Source: Streptomyces sp. TN58 (lineage in GTDB: Bacteria > Actinomycetota > Actinomycetes > Streptomycetales > Streptomycetaceae). From it: a DNA stretch of 64,000 bases. Below are positions 43,402 through 54,065 of the stretch, one piece after another; within the stretch, counting starts at the first letter, position 1; the number at the start of each line of letters is the position of its first letter. Both the position numbers and the translations under genes were made by a program. The DNA is taken from the NCBI RefSeq assembly GCF_001941845.1, contig NZ_CP018870.1, positions 1,767,001 through 1,831,000 on the forward strand, in the 5' to 3' direction. Under the pieces are notes generated by a model. That model was not told the DNA's origin. It did no database searches and saw only the letters and a program-made list of their open reading frames with translations.

Positions 43402-44165
43402 GCGCCGGCACGTTCACCCCCCGGCCGGGGGCCGCGCCCGTGTCCCGCATGATCCTCGCGCAGGCGGCGCTGGAGACGCGGATGCTGCTGCGCAACGGCG
43501 AGCAGCTGCTGCTGACCGTGATCATCCCGGCGCTGCTCCTGGTGCTGTTCTCCGCCGTCGACATCGTCGACACGGGCGCCGGTGAGCCCGTGGACTTCCT
43601 CGCCCCCGGCGTCATCGCCCTCGCCGTGATGTCCACCGCCTTCACCGGCCAGGCCATCGCCACCGGCTTCGACCGCCGCTACGGGGTCCTCAAGCGGCTC
43701 GGCGCCTCCCCGCTGCCGCGCTGGGCGCTGATGGCGGCCAAAACCCTCTCGGTGCTGGTCACCGAGGTGCTGCAGATCGCCCTGCTGACGGTGATCGCCC
43801 TCGCCCTGGGCTGGTCCCCGCAAGGGGATCCGCTGTCGGTCGCCGCGCTGGTGCTGCTGGGCACCGCCGCCTTCTCGGGGCTCGGCCTGCTGATGGCGGG
43901 CACGCTGCGGGCCGAGGCCACCCTCGCCGCCGCCAACCTGGTCTTCCTGCTGCTGCTGGTCGGCGGCGGAGTGGTCGTGCCGCTCGACAAATTCCCGGAG
44001 GCGGTGCGGTCCGTCCTGGAACTGCTGCCGATCTCCGCGCTGTCCGACGGGCTGCGCGACGTGCTCCGGCACGGGGCCGTGCTGCCGTGGGGCGACGCGG
44101 CCGTCCTCGCCGCCTGGGCCGTGCTGGGCCTGGGCGCCGCGGCACGGCTCTTCCGCTGGGAATGA
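43398..44165 (+). CDS. ABC-2 type transporter permease
   Basis: 255 residues with six hydrophobic segments in the ABC-2 layout and an N-terminal cytosolic helix before TM1. Between TM2 and TM3 the sequence FDRRYGVLKRLGASPLPRW matches the coupling-helix region of DrrB-like permeases. With the upstream ATPase it would form a 2+2 exporter for a lipid or drug; the substrate is unknown. Confidence 0.92.
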   Translation: MSAGTFTPRPGAAPVSRMILAQAALETRMLLRNGEQLLLTVIIPALLLVLFSAVDIVDTGAGEPVDFLAPGVIALAVMSTAFTGQAIATGFDRRYGVLKRLGASPLPRWALMAAKTLSVLVTEVLQIALLTVIALALGWSPQGDPLSVAALVLLGTAAFSGLGLLMAGTLRAEATLAAANLVFLLLLVGGGVVVPLDKFPEAVRSVLELLPISALSDGLRDVLRHGAVLPWGDAAVLAAWAVLGLGAAARLFRWE

Positions 44166-44233
44166 AACCCTTTCCCCCGCGGCGGCGCAGCCGCGAGGAT
44201 GGGCGCCTCCACACATGAAGCCGGGGGGCGGAC

Positions 44234-45367
44234 ATGGTGCAGCGGGAGGCCGTTCTTCGGCTGGACGAGCGGTGGGCGCGGGTGCGGGCGGGGGCCGCGC
44301 GGCCGGAGCCGGCGGCGCGTGAAGCGCTCCTGGACGAGCTGATCGGCGCCCTGCGCACGCTCCCCGAGGATCCCGAGTGCACCGCCCTGCTCGGCCTGCG
44401 CCTCGCCGACCGGGCGGCCCTGCGCTTCGCCGCGGGGGACCGCGCGGGCGCCCTCGCCACCATCGAGGAGGGCCTGCGCAGTTCCGAACGCGCCGCCCCG
44501 CACGCCCCGGAGTACGCCCGCTGGTACGCCCGCGGGCTGATCAACCACGGGGTGTGGCTGGCCTGGCCGCTGAGTGACGCGGACCGGCTGCCGAAACACC
44601 CGCTGGGCCCGGCCTCCGCCGACGGCCCGAGCGCCATGGAGCGGGCCGCAGGTGAGCGCGCCCGCGACCTGACCCGTACCGCGGTGGGGGTGTGGGCGGG
44701 ACTGGACCAGGCCGACCCGGTCAACCGGCGGGGCCTCGCCCAGGCCAAGGTGTTCCTCGGGGACCGGCTCGCCGAGCTGGGCTCCACCGAGGACGCGGTG
44801 GCGTGGGCCGTGGACGCGGAGTGCGACTTCCGGCGGCTGCTGCTGGCCGACCCGGCCGCGGAGGAGGCCGAGGCCGCCGAGGAGGCGCTGGACCACATCG
44901 GCCGCCAGCTGGAACTGCGCCTGCGCCACCTGGCCTTCGACGAGCTGGTCGGCCTGCGTACCCGGGGGCTGCTGCCCGAACGGCTGCTGCCGCGGGCCGT
45001 GGTGGCCGCCCGTATCCGGTCGGTGGCGGAGCCGGAGATCGCCGCCCGGCTGCACCTGGACGCCGAGCAGGTGCGCACGATGCTGGAGGTCACCCCCTGG
45101 CTCGCGGTGTGGCGCTTCGACGTCCGAGGCCCCGACGGGCTGTGGAGCGCGCTTCCCCGTCCCTGGCACAGCGCCACAGAGGTGAGGAACAGGACGGCCG
45201 AGGACGTAGCGGGCGAACTTCTACGGGAGTTCGCGCGCTCGCCGTACCACCCGGGCGACGGGGCGCATTGGCGCGTCCTGCTGTGGTGGGAGGAGGAGGG
45301 CGATCCCGCCGCCGCCCGGTTCCGGCTGCTCGCCGGTCCCGACGCCCCCTCCCCCACCCCCTCGTGA
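44234..45367 (+). CDS. Conserved hypothetical protein, 377 residues
   Basis: Soluble, Ala/Arg/Glu-rich and mostly helical. Residues about 15-230 look like TPR-type repeats (ALLGLRLADRAALRFAAGDRAGALATIEEGL, RGLAQAKVFLGDRLAELGSTEDAVAWA). A short segment about 262-290 (ARIRSVAEPEIAARLHLDAEQVRTMLE) resembles a helix-turn-helix-like three-helix unit. Function unknown. It lies 68 bp after the ABC permease on the same strand and 34 bp before ctaA, whose promoter may lie inside its 3' end. Confidence 0.7.
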   Translation: MVQREAVLRLDERWARVRAGAARPEPAAREALLDELIGALRTLPEDPECTALLGLRLADRAALRFAAGDRAGALATIEEGLRSSERAAPHAPEYARWYARGLINHGVWLAWPLSDADRLPKHPLGPASADGPSAMERAAGERARDLTRTAVGVWAGLDQADPVNRRGLAQAKVFLGDRLAELGSTEDAVAWAVDAECDFRRLLLADPAAEEAEAAEEALDHIGRQLELRLRHLAFDELVGLRTRGLLPERLLPRAVVAARIRSVAEPEIAARLHLDAEQVRTMLEVTPWLAVWRFDVRGPDGLWSALPRPWHSATEVRNRTAEDVAGELLREFARSPYHPGDGAHWRVLLWWEEEGDPAAARFRLLAGPDAPSPTPS

Positions 45368-45401
45368 AAGTTTGCACAAGGGGTCGCCTACGATATGGGG
45401 C

Positions 45402-46364
45402 GTGTTGAACCCCCTCGCATACATCGCCGGCCGCTGGACTCCGTCACCCCGGATCGTCCGGCGGGCCGCGCTCGCCGCGCTCGTCATGAGCGTGGCCATC
45501 GTCATCACCGGCGGCGCGGTACGGCTGACCGGATCCGGTCTCGGCTGCGACACCTGGCCCAAGTGCACCGACGACAGCCTGATCGCGACCCAGGAGCAGG
45601 GCTTCCACGGCGCCGTCGAGTTCGGCAACCGCATGCTGACGTACGTGCTCAGCGCAGCCGTCGGCTGGTTGATCATCGCGGCCCGGTCGGCCGAGCCCTG
45701 GCGCCGCTCGCTGACGAAGCTCGGCTGGATCCAGTTCGCCATCGTGATGTGCAACGCCGTCCTCGGCGGCATCACCGTCATGACGGGCCTCAACCCGTAC
45801 AGCGTGGCCGGGCACTTCCTGCTCGCCACCTCGCTGATCGCCGTGACGACCGTCACCTGGCAGCGCGTCGGCGAGGGCGACACCGCGCCCCGCCCGCGCG
45901 TCCCCGGCCCGGTCCGCAAGCTGTCGTGGGCCCTGACCACGACCACCCTCGTACTGATCGCCGCGGGCACCGTCGTCACCGGTTCCGGACCGCACGCCGG
46001 CGACAGCAGCGAGATCAAGCGGATGCCGTTCGACTGGGAGACCACCGCGCACGTGCACGCGATCGCCGCCTGGGTGGTCTGCGCCCTGGCCGTCGCGATG
46101 TGGCTGGTGCTGCGCGTGGTCGACGCCCCCGTCGACACCCGGGCACGTGCCCGCGACCTGCTTCTCGTACTGCTGGCCCAGGGCGGTATCGGCTACGTGC
46201 AGTACTTCACCGACGTGCCCGAGGTCCTCGTCGCCGTGCACATGCTGGGCTCCTGCCTGGTGTGGATCGCGGTGGTCCGGCTCGCCCTGAGCCTGCGTGA
46301 GCGGCCGTCGGACGAGGCGGCGGGCCAGGCACCGGCGGACGACGCCCGGCTCTCCTCCGTCTGA
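45402..46364 (+). CDS. ctaA: Heme A synthase CtaA
   Basis: 320-residue membrane enzyme that oxidises the C8 methyl of heme O to make heme A for cytochrome aa3. About eight hydrophobic segments, the extracellular Cys pair C49 and C55 (GLGCDTWPKC), His residues at the ends of helices (GFHGAVEFGNR, SVAGHFLLA, HVHAIAAW) and the usual twofold repeat are present. The GTG at 45402 is preferred over TTG at 45372, because TACGAT (45389-45394) can be a -10 box seven bases before it, giving a leaderless transcript. Confidence 0.93.
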   Translation: MLNPLAYIAGRWTPSPRIVRRAALAALVMSVAIVITGGAVRLTGSGLGCDTWPKCTDDSLIATQEQGFHGAVEFGNRMLTYVLSAAVGWLIIAARSAEPWRRSLTKLGWIQFAIVMCNAVLGGITVMTGLNPYSVAGHFLLATSLIAVTTVTWQRVGEGDTAPRPRVPGPVRKLSWALTTTTLVLIAAGTVVTGSGPHAGDSSEIKRMPFDWETTAHVHAIAAWVVCALAVAMWLVLRVVDAPVDTRARARDLLLVLLAQGGIGYVQYFTDVPEVLVAVHMLGSCLVWIAVVRLALSLRERPSDEAAGQAPADDARLSSV

Positions 46365-46419
46365 GCCGGCCCGCCCGCCCACACGCCCGCCTCTACCGCC
46401 TGGACCGGCCGGCACCCGC

Positions 46420-47511
46420 TCACGGCCGGTCCAGCCGGTAGAGGCGGCGGGCGTTGCCCGCCGCGACCATGGCCGCCACCCGCTCCGCGTCCCGCCAGGA
46501 CCAGGACCCTTCGGCGACCCAGCCGCCCAGCACCCGGGCCAGTGCCTCCCGGAACACCAGGGCGCCCACCGCGTGCAGTTCCGGCAGCCGCCGTCCCCCG
46601 CTGGAGAAGAGCAGCTTCCCGAACGGCGCGAGCTCCAGCAGCTCGGCCAGGACCGCCGCCGCCCGCGCCCCGGTCCGCCCGAGGCCCGCGCCCGCGTCGG
46701 CGTAGACGTGCGGGAAGGCCTCCGCGAGCCGCGCCGCGTGCCGGTGGTGCGGATACCCGCCGAGCAGCACCAGCCGTGTACCCGGGCCGGCTGTGGCCCG
46801 TACGAAACCGGTCAGCGCCGAGGGGTCCCCCGTACCCGTGCGCAGCTGGAGCGGCAGCCCGGACGCCACCGCGCTCCAGAGCAGGTGCCGCAGGAGTACG
46901 GGGTCCCGCAGCGCTCCCCCGCGCGGCCGCCCGGCCAGCCACCGGCCGGCCGCCCCGCGCACCTCGCCCGGGCCGGGTGGTTCGGGATCGAGGGGCGGGC
47001 CGCCGGCCAGGCCGGGCGCGGCGGCGCAGGAGAAGGCGGCGGCGCCGGCGGCGCCGTGGTGCACGGCCTCGGCGAGTCGGGCGAGGAAGGAGGCCACCGT
47101 CCCGGAGGTGTCGGCGGCCTGTTCGGCCAGCGACTCCAGGCGGACCGTCTCGAAGGCCTCGGCGCCGGCGGCGAGCGCCATGTCCTTGGGACCCGTGAGG
47201 TCCCCGGCCGTCCCGCTGTCGACCAGGTAGGCGGCGACGTGCGACCCCCGCAGCAGCCGCCGGGCGGACTCGTCCGGGCCCAGCTCGCGGCGCCGGGCCA
47301 GGTAGCGGGCGGGGGCGGCGTGCGGCTCCAGTCCCAGCAGGGGCGGACACCAGCGGCGGACGGCGAAGCCGGTCTGGGTGTCGAAGAAGGTCGTGCCCGC
47401 GGCGGGCGGGCCGGCGGAGTGGATCAGCTGGGCCTCGAAGGTGCCCAGTCCCAGCTCCGTGCGGAGGAATCCGTGGCAGTACTGGTCCACCAGGGGCGGC
47501 GTTTCGATCAT
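46420..47511 (-). CDS. Amidohydrolase-family-like protein
   Basis: 363 residues with weak amidohydrolase-2 features: LVDQYCHGFLRTELGLGTFEA near the start, VLLGGYPHHRHAARLAEAFPHVYADAG, LLFSSGG in place of the usual metal-binding Asp motif, and NARRLYRLDRP at the end, which resembles the GNA-R-Y-L ending of the family. The N-terminal HxH is not obvious, so catalytic competence is uncertain. A GTG at 47550 is a possible alternative start. Confidence 0.65.
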   Translation of the reverse strand: MIETPPLVDQYCHGFLRTELGLGTFEAQLIHSAGPPAAGTTFFDTQTGFAVRRWCPPLLGLEPHAAPARYLARRRELGPDESARRLLRGSHVAAYLVDSGTAGDLTGPKDMALAAGAEAFETVRLESLAEQAADTSGTVASFLARLAEAVHHGAAGAAAFSCAAAPGLAGGPPLDPEPPGPGEVRGAAGRWLAGRPRGGALRDPVLLRHLLWSAVASGLPLQLRTGTGDPSALTGFVRATAGPGTRLVLLGGYPHHRHAARLAEAFPHVYADAGAGLGRTGARAAAVLAELLELAPFGKLLFSSGGRRLPELHAVGALVFREALARVLGGWVAEGSWSWRDAERVAAMVAAGNARRLYRLDRP

Positions 47512-47613
47512 CCGGGCATCCCGTTGCGGACGTGGGGAAGGCGCTTCCACACGTCCTAACGGGTGAGCGGGGTGTGAGGTGTTGCTCGGGCTGTTGACCG
47601 AGACCGTGTGGCG

Positions 47614-47639
47614 GTCCCCCGGACGCCGGTCCGGGGGTC
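47614..47639 (-). terminator. Hairpin downstream of the 122-residue gene
   Basis: Arms 47614-47624 and 47629-47639 pair with one mismatch (GTCCCCCGGAC / GTCCGGGGGTC), directly at the minus-strand stop codon of the small gene. Confidence 0.5.
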
Positions 47640-48006
47640 AGGCCGCCGGGTTCTCGGATCCGCCGAGCTGGAGGCCGGCCATCCGCGACCACTCGTACGG
47701 GCCGGTGCGCACGCGCGCGGCGAACTCCCCGTCGAACTCCTCGTGGAGGGCCAGCCCGGCCTTCTCCGCGGCGAGCTGCGCCACCGCGAAGGACGGGGCG
47801 ACCAGGTCGCCCCAGCCGCCGTCCGCGCCCACGAGCACGATGCGGGTGCCGGCCTGGCCGATGTGGGCGAGCTGGCCCTCGGCGCCGCCGTGCTGCTTGG
47901 CGAAGGCGCCGATCTGCCTGGCCAGCTTCGCGGCGGTACGGTCCTGCTTCTTGTCCGCGGCGCCTGCGGCGGCCGCGCTGTCTGCGGTGTCTCCCATGGA
48001 AGCCAT
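47638..48006 (-). CDS. Small hypothetical protein conserved in Streptomyces
   Basis: 122 residues, soluble. An Ala/Lys-rich N-terminus (ADKKQDRTAAKLARQIGAFAKQ) leads into a compact domain (GTRIVLVGADGGWGDLVAPSFAVAQLAAEKAGL...SRMAGLQLGG). No known motif; I recall the protein from other streptomycetes next to ctaB. It lies 15 bp downstream of ctaB. An internal ATG at 47997 is an alternative start. Confidence 0.72.
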   Translation of the reverse strand: MASMGDTADSAAAAGAADKKQDRTAAKLARQIGAFAKQHGGAEGQLAHIGQAGTRIVLVGADGGWGDLVAPSFAVAQLAAEKAGLALHEEFDGEFAARVRTGPYEWSRMAGLQLGGSENPAA

Positions 48007-48021
48007 GCTACCGGCGAGTAA

Positions 48022-48963
48022 TCAGCGGAGGAAGGGATCCACGGCCACCGCGACGAACAGCAGCGACACATAGGTGATCGACCAGTGGAACAGGCGCATC
48101 TCCTTGAGCTTCGCGCCCGTCACGCCCGCCTTGGCCCGCGCGTGCAGCGCGTGCGCCTCCCACAGCCACCATCCGCCGGCCAGCAGCGCGACCGAGGTGT
48201 AGAACCAGCCGGTGTACCCCAGCGGGGTCAGCAGCAGCGAGACGCCGACCATCACCCAGCTGTAGAGGACGATCTGGCGCGCCACGACCTTGTTGCCCGC
48301 GACGACGGGGAGCATCGGCACACCGACGCGCGCGTAGTCGTCGGCCACCTTCATCGACAGCGGCCAGTAGTGCGGCGGCGTCCAGAAGAAGATGACGAGG
48401 AAGAGGATGACCGCGGCCCAGGAGACCTCGTTGCGGACCGCGGACCAGCCGATGAGCACCGGCAGGCAGCCCGCGATGCCGCCCCAGACGATGTTCTGGG
48501 TCGTGCGCCGCTTCAGCAGCATCGTGTAGACGACGACGTAGAAGAGGAGCGCCCCGAGTGACAGCGCGGCCGACAGCCAGTTGACGAGCAGGCCGAAGAA
48601 CAGGGTGGAGACCACGCCGAGCGTGATGCCGAAGACCAGGCACTCACGCGGGCTGACCATGCCGGTCACCAGCGGGCGCTGCGAGGTGCGGTCCATCAGC
48701 GCGTCGATGTCGCGGTCGATGTACATGTTCAGCGCGTTCGCGCCGCCCGCGGACAGGTATCCGCCGACGCATGTCACCAGGACCAGCCACAGCGACGGAA
48801 CGCCCTGCTCCGCGAGGAACATCACCGGCACTGTGGTGATCAGCAGAAGTTCGATGATCCGCGGCTTGGTCAATGCCACGAAAGCCATGACGCGGGTCCC
48901 GAACGGCCGGTGACCGGGGTTCGTCCCGAGCACCCCCGCTGGACGGGATTCGACGGCCGTCAC
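48022..48963 (-). CDS. ctaB: Protoheme IX farnesyltransferase (heme O synthase) CtaB
   Basis: 313-residue UbiA-family prenyltransferase with about nine membrane segments. The two Asp-rich motifs are clear: [15 protein letters not shown] and the later [16 protein letters not shown]. It farnesylates heme B to heme O, the substrate of CtaA encoded about 1.7 kb away. The GTG at 48963 ([10 protein letters not shown]) has AGGGG upstream. It is transcribed away from tkt. Confidence 0.94.
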   Translation of the reverse strand: MTAVESRPAGVLGTNPGHRPFGTRVMAFVALTKPRIIELLLITTVPVMFLAEQGVPSLWLVLVTCVGGYLSAGGANALNMYIDRDIDALMDRTSQRPLVTGMVSPRECLVFGITLGVVSTLFFGLLVNWLSAALSLGALLFYVVVYTMLLKRRTTQNIVWGGIAGCLPVLIGWSAVRNEVSWAAVILFLVIFFWTPPHYWPLSMKVADDYARVGVPMLPVVAGNKVVARQIVLYSWVMVGVSLLLTPLGYTGWFYTSVALLAGGWWLWEAHALHARAKAGVTGAKLKEMRLFHWSITYVSLLFVAVAVDPFLR

Positions 48964-49295
48964 GCACACCCCTGAGAGAGAATCCAGCAAGCTCCGACTC
49001 GGGCCGTTCACAAACATGGAGGCCCGGTTGAGGCTTGCGCGTACCACGCCACTCTAGACGTTGCGCTTACGTCGCCCCGCGCCGGGGTCGCCTCGTGTTG
49101 GGCCGATCGGACCGTGCATACATACGGGGGACGGCCGCGCCCGCGGCCCCGCGGCCGGGCGGACACCGGTCGGCGCGGCGGTGACGGACCGCCTGCACTC
49201 GAATAACTGCACGCCGTTGCGGGGGTAGGCTCGGAATCGCCGGTGCACCGTTCGTCACCGGGATACGAACATGTGGAGAGGAGCCCTGACTCACG
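48964..49295. other. Divergent intergenic region between ctaB and tkt
   Basis: 332 bp holding the promoters of both genes. No perfect long inverted repeat was found. Moderately A/T-rich pieces occur at 49205-49275, including ATACGAACATG; AGGAG about 14 bp before the tkt GTG is its likely ribosome-binding site. No gene seen. Confidence 0.5.
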
Positions 49296-51380
49296 GTGAG
49301 CACCAAGCCGACCACCACAGAGCTCGAATGGACCGAACTGGACCAGCGGGCCGTCGACACCGCCCGCGTCCTGGCCGCTGACGCGGTCCAGAAGGTCGGA
49401 AACGGCCACCCCGGTACGGCGATGAGCCTGGCCCCCGCCGCCTACACCCTCTTCCAGAAGGTGATGCGGCACGACCCGGCGGACCCCGAGTGGGTGGGCC
49501 GCGACCGCTTCGTGCTCTCCGCGGGGCACTCGTCCCTGACCCTCTACACCCAGCTGTACCTGGGCGGGTTCGGGCTGGAACTGGACGACCTGAAGTCCTT
49601 CCGCACCTGGGGCTCCAAGACCCCCGGCCACCCGGAGTACGGCCACACGGCCGGCGTCGAGACCACCACCGGCCCCCTCGGCCAGGGTGTCGCCAACGCC
49701 GTCGGCATGGCCATGGCCGCCCGCTACGAGCGCGGCCTCTTCGACCCGGAGGCCGCCCCCGGCACCTCCCCGTTCGACCACATGGTCTACGCGATCGCGG
49801 GCGACGGCTGCCTCCAGGAGGGCATCTCCCACGAGGCGTCCGCACTGGCCGGCCACCAGAAGCTGGGCAACCTCGTCCTGCTGTGGGACGACAACCACAT
49901 CTCCATCGAGGGTGACACGGAGACGGCCGTCTCCGAGGACACCGTCAAGCGCTACGAGGCGTACGGCTGGCACGTCCAGCGCGTCGAGCAGCAGGAGAAC
50001 GGCGACCTCGACCCGAAGGCGCTGTTCGCCGCGCTCCAGGCCGCCAAGGCCGTCACGGACCGCCCGTCCTTCATCGCGGCCCGCTCGATCATCGCCTGGC
50101 CCGCCCCGCACGCCCAGAACACCGAGGCCGCCCACGGCTCGGCGCTCGGCGACGACGAGGTCGCGGCCACCAAGCGCGTGCTCGGCTTCGACCCGGAGCA
50201 GACCTTCGAGGTCTCCGACGAGGTCATCGCCCACACCCGCAAGGCGCTGGACCGTGGCCGCGAGGCCAAGGCCGCGTGGGAGAAGGACTTCTCCGCCTGG
50301 CGCACCGCCAACCCGGAGCGCGCCGCCGAGTTCGACCGCATCAACGCCAACGAGCTGCCCGCCGGCTGGGAGGACGAGCTCCCCGTCTTCGAGGCCGGCA
50401 AGGGCGTCGCCACCCGCGCCGCGTCCGGCAAGGTCCTGCAGGCGCTCGGCGCGGTCATCCCGGAGCTGTGGGGCGGCTCGGCCGACCTGGCAGGCTCCAA
50501 CAACACCACCATCGACAAGGAGTCCTCCTTCCTGCCGGTGGGCAACCCGCTGCCGGAGGCCGACCCGTACGGCCGCACCATCCACTTCGGCATCCGCGAG
50601 CACGCCATGGCCGCGGCCATGAACGGCATCGCCCTGCACGGCCACACCCGTATCTACGGCGGCACCTTCCTGGTGTTCTCCGACTACATGCGCAACGCCG
50701 TGCGCCTGTCCGCGCTGATGCACCTGCCGGTGACGTACGTGTGGACGCACGACTCCATCGGCCTCGGCGAGGACGGCCCGACCCACCAGCCGGTCGAGCA
50801 CCTCGCGTCGCTGCGCGCGATCCCGGGCCTGAACATCGTGCGCCCGGCCGACGCCAACGAGACCGCCGTCGCCTGGCGCGAGATCCTGCGCCGCCACACC
50901 AAGGTCTTCGGCAAGGGCGCCCCGCACGGCCTGGCGCTGACCCGCCAGGGCGTGCCGACCTACGAGCGCAACGAGGCCGCCGCCAAGGGCGGGTACGTCC
51001 TGTTCGAGGCCGAGGGCGGTCCGGCGCAGGTCCTCCTCATCGCCACCGGCTCCGAGGTGCACGTGGCCGTCGAGGCCCGCGAGCAGCTCCAGGCCCAGGG
51101 CGTCCCGACCCGTGTCGTCTCGATGCCGTCGGTGGAGTGGTTCGAGGAGCAGGGCCAGGAGTACAAGGACAGCGTGCTGCCGCCGTCGGTCAAGGCGCGC
51201 GTCGCGGTCGAGGCGGGCATCGGCCTGACCTGGCACCGCTACGTGGGCGACGCCGGCCGGATCGTGTCGCTGGAGCACTTCGGCGCCTCCGCCGACGCGA
51301 AGGTGCTCTTCCGCGAGTTCGGCTTCACGCCCGAGAACGTGGTGGCCGCCGCCAACGAATCCCTCGCCGCCGCGCGCTGA
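49296..51380 (+). CDS. tkt: Transketolase
   Basis: 694 residues, full length. The thiamine diphosphate site shows [21 protein letters not shown]-type [14 protein letters not shown] and [19 protein letters not shown] with the Mg2+-binding GDG...N; the pyrimidine-binding domain has [14 protein letters not shown], and the C-terminal domain includes ATGSEVHVA. It interconverts ketoses and aldoses of the pentose phosphate pathway. It begins the operon tkt-tal-zwf-opcA-(pgl). Confidence 0.96.
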   Translation: MSTKPTTTELEWTELDQRAVDTARVLAADAVQKVGNGHPGTAMSLAPAAYTLFQKVMRHDPADPEWVGRDRFVLSAGHSSLTLYTQLYLGGFGLELDDLKSFRTWGSKTPGHPEYGHTAGVETTTGPLGQGVANAVGMAMAARYERGLFDPEAAPGTSPFDHMVYAIAGDGCLQEGISHEASALAGHQKLGNLVLLWDDNHISIEGDTETAVSEDTVKRYEAYGWHVQRVEQQENGDLDPKALFAALQAAKAVTDRPSFIAARSIIAWPAPHAQNTEAAHGSALGDDEVAATKRVLGFDPEQTFEVSDEVIAHTRKALDRGREAKAAWEKDFSAWRTANPERAAEFDRINANELPAGWEDELPVFEAGKGVATRAASGKVLQALGAVIPELWGGSADLAGSNNTTIDKESSFLPVGNPLPEADPYGRTIHFGIREHAMAAAMNGIALHGHTRIYGGTFLVFSDYMRNAVRLSALMHLPVTYVWTHDSIGLGEDGPTHQPVEHLASLRAIPGLNIVRPADANETAVAWREILRRHTKVFGKGAPHGLALTRQGVPTYERNEAAAKGGYVLFEAEGGPAQVLLIATGSEVHVAVEAREQLQAQGVPTRVVSMPSVEWFEEQGQEYKDSVLPPSVKARVAVEAGIGLTWHRYVGDAGRIVSLEHFGASADAKVLFREFGFTPENVVAAANESLAAAR

Positions 51381-51414
51381 CGCCGGTCCGGAACCAAGTA
51401 GGAGATGTAATCCC

Positions 51415-52533
51415 ATGACAGACGCACTCAAGCGCCTCTCCGACGAAGGCGTCGCGATCTGGCTGGACGACCTGTCCCGCAAGCGCATCACCTCCGGCAA
51501 TCTGGCCGAGCTCATCGACCAGTCGCACGTGGTCGGTGTCACCACCAACCCGGCGATCTTCCAGAAGGCCATCAGCGGTGGCGAGGGCTACGAGCAGCAG
51601 CTCACCGACCTCGCGACCCGCCGGGTCACCGTGGAAGAGGCCCTGCGCATGATCACGACGGCGGACGTCAGGGACGCCGCCGACATCCTGCGCCCGGTCT
51701 ACGACCGCACCGACGGCCAGGACGGCCGCGTGTCCATCGAGGTGGACCCCCGGCTGGCGCACGACACCGCGGCGACGGTCGCCGAGGCCAAGCAGCTCGC
51801 CTGGCTGGTGGACCGCCCGAACACGCTCATCAAGATCCCGGCGACGAAGGCCGGCCTGCCGGCGATCACCGAGGTCATCGGCCGGGGCATCAGCGTCAAC
51901 GTCACGCTGATCTTCTCGCTGGAGCGCTACCGCGAGGTCATGGACGCGTACCTGGCCGGTCTGGAGAAGGCGAAGGCCGCCGGCCTGGACCTCTCCCTGA
52001 TCCACTCGGTCGCCTCCTTCTTCGTGTCCCGCGTGGACACCGAGATCGACAAGCGCCTGGACGCCGTCGGCACCGACGAGGCGAAGGCCCTCAAGGGCAA
52101 GGCGGCGCTCGCCAACGCCCGTCTGGCCTACCAGGCCTACGAGGAGGTCTTCTCCTCCGAGCGCTGGACCGCCCTGGAGCGCGCCGGCGCCAACAAGCAG
52201 CGTGCGCTGTGGGCCTCGACCGGCGTCAAGGACCCGGCGTACAAGGACACCCTGTACGTGGACGACCTGGTCGCCCCGAACACGGTGAACACCATGCCGG
52301 AGGCCACCCTGGAGGCCACCGCGGACCACGGTTCCATCACGGGTGACACCGTCCGCGGCTCCTACGAGCAGGCCCGCGCCGAGCTCGACGCGGTCGCGAA
52401 GCTGGGCATCTCGTACGACGATGTCGTTCAGCTGCTGGAAGACGAGGGCGTCGAGAAGTTCGAGGCGTCCTGGAACGACCTGCTGAAGTCGACCGAGGCG
52501 GAGCTGCAGCGCCTTGCCCCCACGGAGGCCTGA
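51415..52533 (+). CDS. tal: Transaldolase
   Basis: 372 residues, the longer actinobacterial type. Schiff-base lysine K140 lies in [22 protein letters not shown] near the N-terminus and [15 protein letters not shown] are the other family blocks. It transfers dihydroxyacetone units between sedoheptulose 7-phosphate and glyceraldehyde 3-phosphate. GGAG precedes the ATG, 34 bp after the tkt stop. Confidence 0.96.
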   Translation: MTDALKRLSDEGVAIWLDDLSRKRITSGNLAELIDQSHVVGVTTNPAIFQKAISGGEGYEQQLTDLATRRVTVEEALRMITTADVRDAADILRPVYDRTDGQDGRVSIEVDPRLAHDTAATVAEAKQLAWLVDRPNTLIKIPATKAGLPAITEVIGRGISVNVTLIFSLERYREVMDAYLAGLEKAKAAGLDLSLIHSVASFFVSRVDTEIDKRLDAVGTDEAKALKGKAALANARLAYQAYEEVFSSERWTALERAGANKQRALWASTGVKDPAYKDTLYVDDLVAPNTVNTMPEATLEATADHGSITGDTVRGSYEQARAELDAVAKLGISYDDVVQLLEDEGVEKFEASWNDLLKSTEAELQRLAPTEA

Positions 52534-52538
52534 ACACC

Positions 52539-54065
52539 TTGTCTGTAAACGGAGCGAACCCGCTTCGTGACGCACAGGACCGGCGGCTCCCGCGCATCGC
52601 GGGGCCGTCCGGCCTGGTCATTTTCGGCGTTACGGGTGACCTGTCGCGCAAGAAGCTGATGCCTGCCGTCTACGACCTCGCCAACCGCGGCCTGCTGCCG
52701 CCGGGCTTCTCCCTCATCGGGTTCGCCCGCAGGGAGTGGGAGCACGAGGACTTCGCCCAGGAGGTGTACGAGGCGGTCAAGGAGCACTCGCGCACCCCCT
52801 TCCGTGAGGAGGTCTGGCAGCAGCTCGTGCAGGGCTGCCGCTTCGTCCAGGGCGACTTCGACGACGACACCGCCTTCGAGACGCTGAAGGCGACGATCGA
52901 CGAACTCGACAAGGCGCAGGGCACGGGCGGCAACTTCGCCTTCTACCTGTCCGTCCCTCCGAAGTTCTTCCCCAAGGTGGTCCAGCAGCTCAAGGACCAC
53001 GGTCTGGCGCAGAAGGAGGGCTCCTGGCGGCGTGCCGTCATCGAGAAGCCCTTCGGCCACGACCTGAAGAGCGCCGAGGAGCTCAACAAGGTCGTCCACG
53101 AGGTCTTCCCGCGTGACGAGGTCTTCCGGATCGACCACTACCTCGGCAAGGAGACCGTCCAGAACATCCTTGCCCTGCGCTTCGCCAACACGATGTTCGA
53201 GCCGATCTGGAACCGGTCGTACGTCGACCACGTGCAGATCACCATGGCCGAGGACATCGGCATCGGGGGCCGGGCGGGCTACTACGACGGCATCGGCGCG
53301 GCCCGTGACGTCATCCAGAACCACCTGCTCCAGCTGCTCGCGCTGACCGCGATGGAGGAGCCCGGCTCCTTCCACCCCAAGGCGCTCGTGGCGGAGAAGC
53401 TCAAGGTCCTCACGGCGGTCCAGCTGCCGGAGGATCTGGGCAAGCACACCGTGCGCGGCCAGTACGCGGCGGCCTGGCAGGGCGGCGAGAAGGTCGTCGG
53501 GTACCTCGAAGAGGACGGCATCGACCCCAAGTCGAAGACCGACACCTACGCGGCGATCCGCCTGGAGATCAACAACCGCCGCTGGGCGGGCGTCCCCTTC
53601 TACCTGCGGACGGGCAAGCGCCTGGGCCGCCGGGTGACCGAGATCGCCGTGGTCTTCAAGCGGGCCCCGTACCTGCCCTTCGAGTCGGGCGCGACCGAGG
53701 AGCTGGGGCAGAACGCCCTCGTCATCCGGGTCCAGCCGGACGAGGGCGTGACGGTGCGCTTCGGTTCCAAGGTTCCGGGCACCTCCATGGAGGTCCGGGA
53801 CGTCACGATGGACTTCGCCTACGGCGAGTCCTTCACGGAGTCGAGCCCCGAGGCGTACGAGCGGCTCATCCTCGACGTGCTCCTCGGCGACGCGAACCTC
53901 TTCCCGCGCCACCAGGAGGTGGAGCTGTCCTGGAACATCCTCGACCCCATCGAGGAGTACTGGGACAGGCACGGCAAGCCCGCGCAGTACCCGGCGGGCA
54001 CCTGGGGACCGGTCGAGGCGGACGAGATGCTCGCACGAGACGGACGGAGCTGGCGCCGGCCATGA
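52539..54065 (+). CDS. zwf: Glucose-6-phosphate 1-dehydrogenase
   Basis: 508 residues. The N-terminal nucleotide site FGVTGDLSRKKLMPAVY, the active-site motif RIDHYLGKE (R197 to E205, catalytic His pair region) and the substrate-binding EKPFGHDL are present. It makes 6-phosphogluconolactone and NADPH. A TTG start (52539) is used, with GGAGG about 10 bp upstream inside the tal 3' end. It overlaps opcA by 4 bp. Confidence 0.95.
   Translation: MSVNGANPLRDAQDRRLPRIAGPSGLVIFGVTGDLSRKKLMPAVYDLANRGLLPPGFSLIGFARREWEHEDFAQEVYEAVKEHSRTPFREEVWQQLVQGCRFVQGDFDDDTAFETLKATIDELDKAQGTGGNFAFYLSVPPKFFPKVVQQLKDHGLAQKEGSWRRAVIEKPFGHDLKSAEELNKVVHEVFPRDEVFRIDHYLGKETVQNILALRFANTMFEPIWNRSYVDHVQITMAEDIGIGGRAGYYDGIGAARDVIQNHLLQLLALTAMEEPGSFHPKALVAEKLKVLTAVQLPEDLGKHTVRGQYAAAWQGGEKVVGYLEEDGIDPKSKTDTYAAIRLEINNRRWAGVPFYLRTGKRLGRRVTEIAVVFKRAPYLPFESGATEELGQNALVIRVQPDEGVTVRFGSKVPGTSMEVRDVTMDFAYGESFTESSPEAYERLILDVLLGDANLFPRHQEVELSWNILDPIEEYWDRHGKPAQYPAGTWGPVEADEMLARDGRSWRRP

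Noticed and set aside
49008..51572. Long minus-strand open frame opposite tkt
   Set aside because: Mirror of the transketolase coding bias; no domain recognised.
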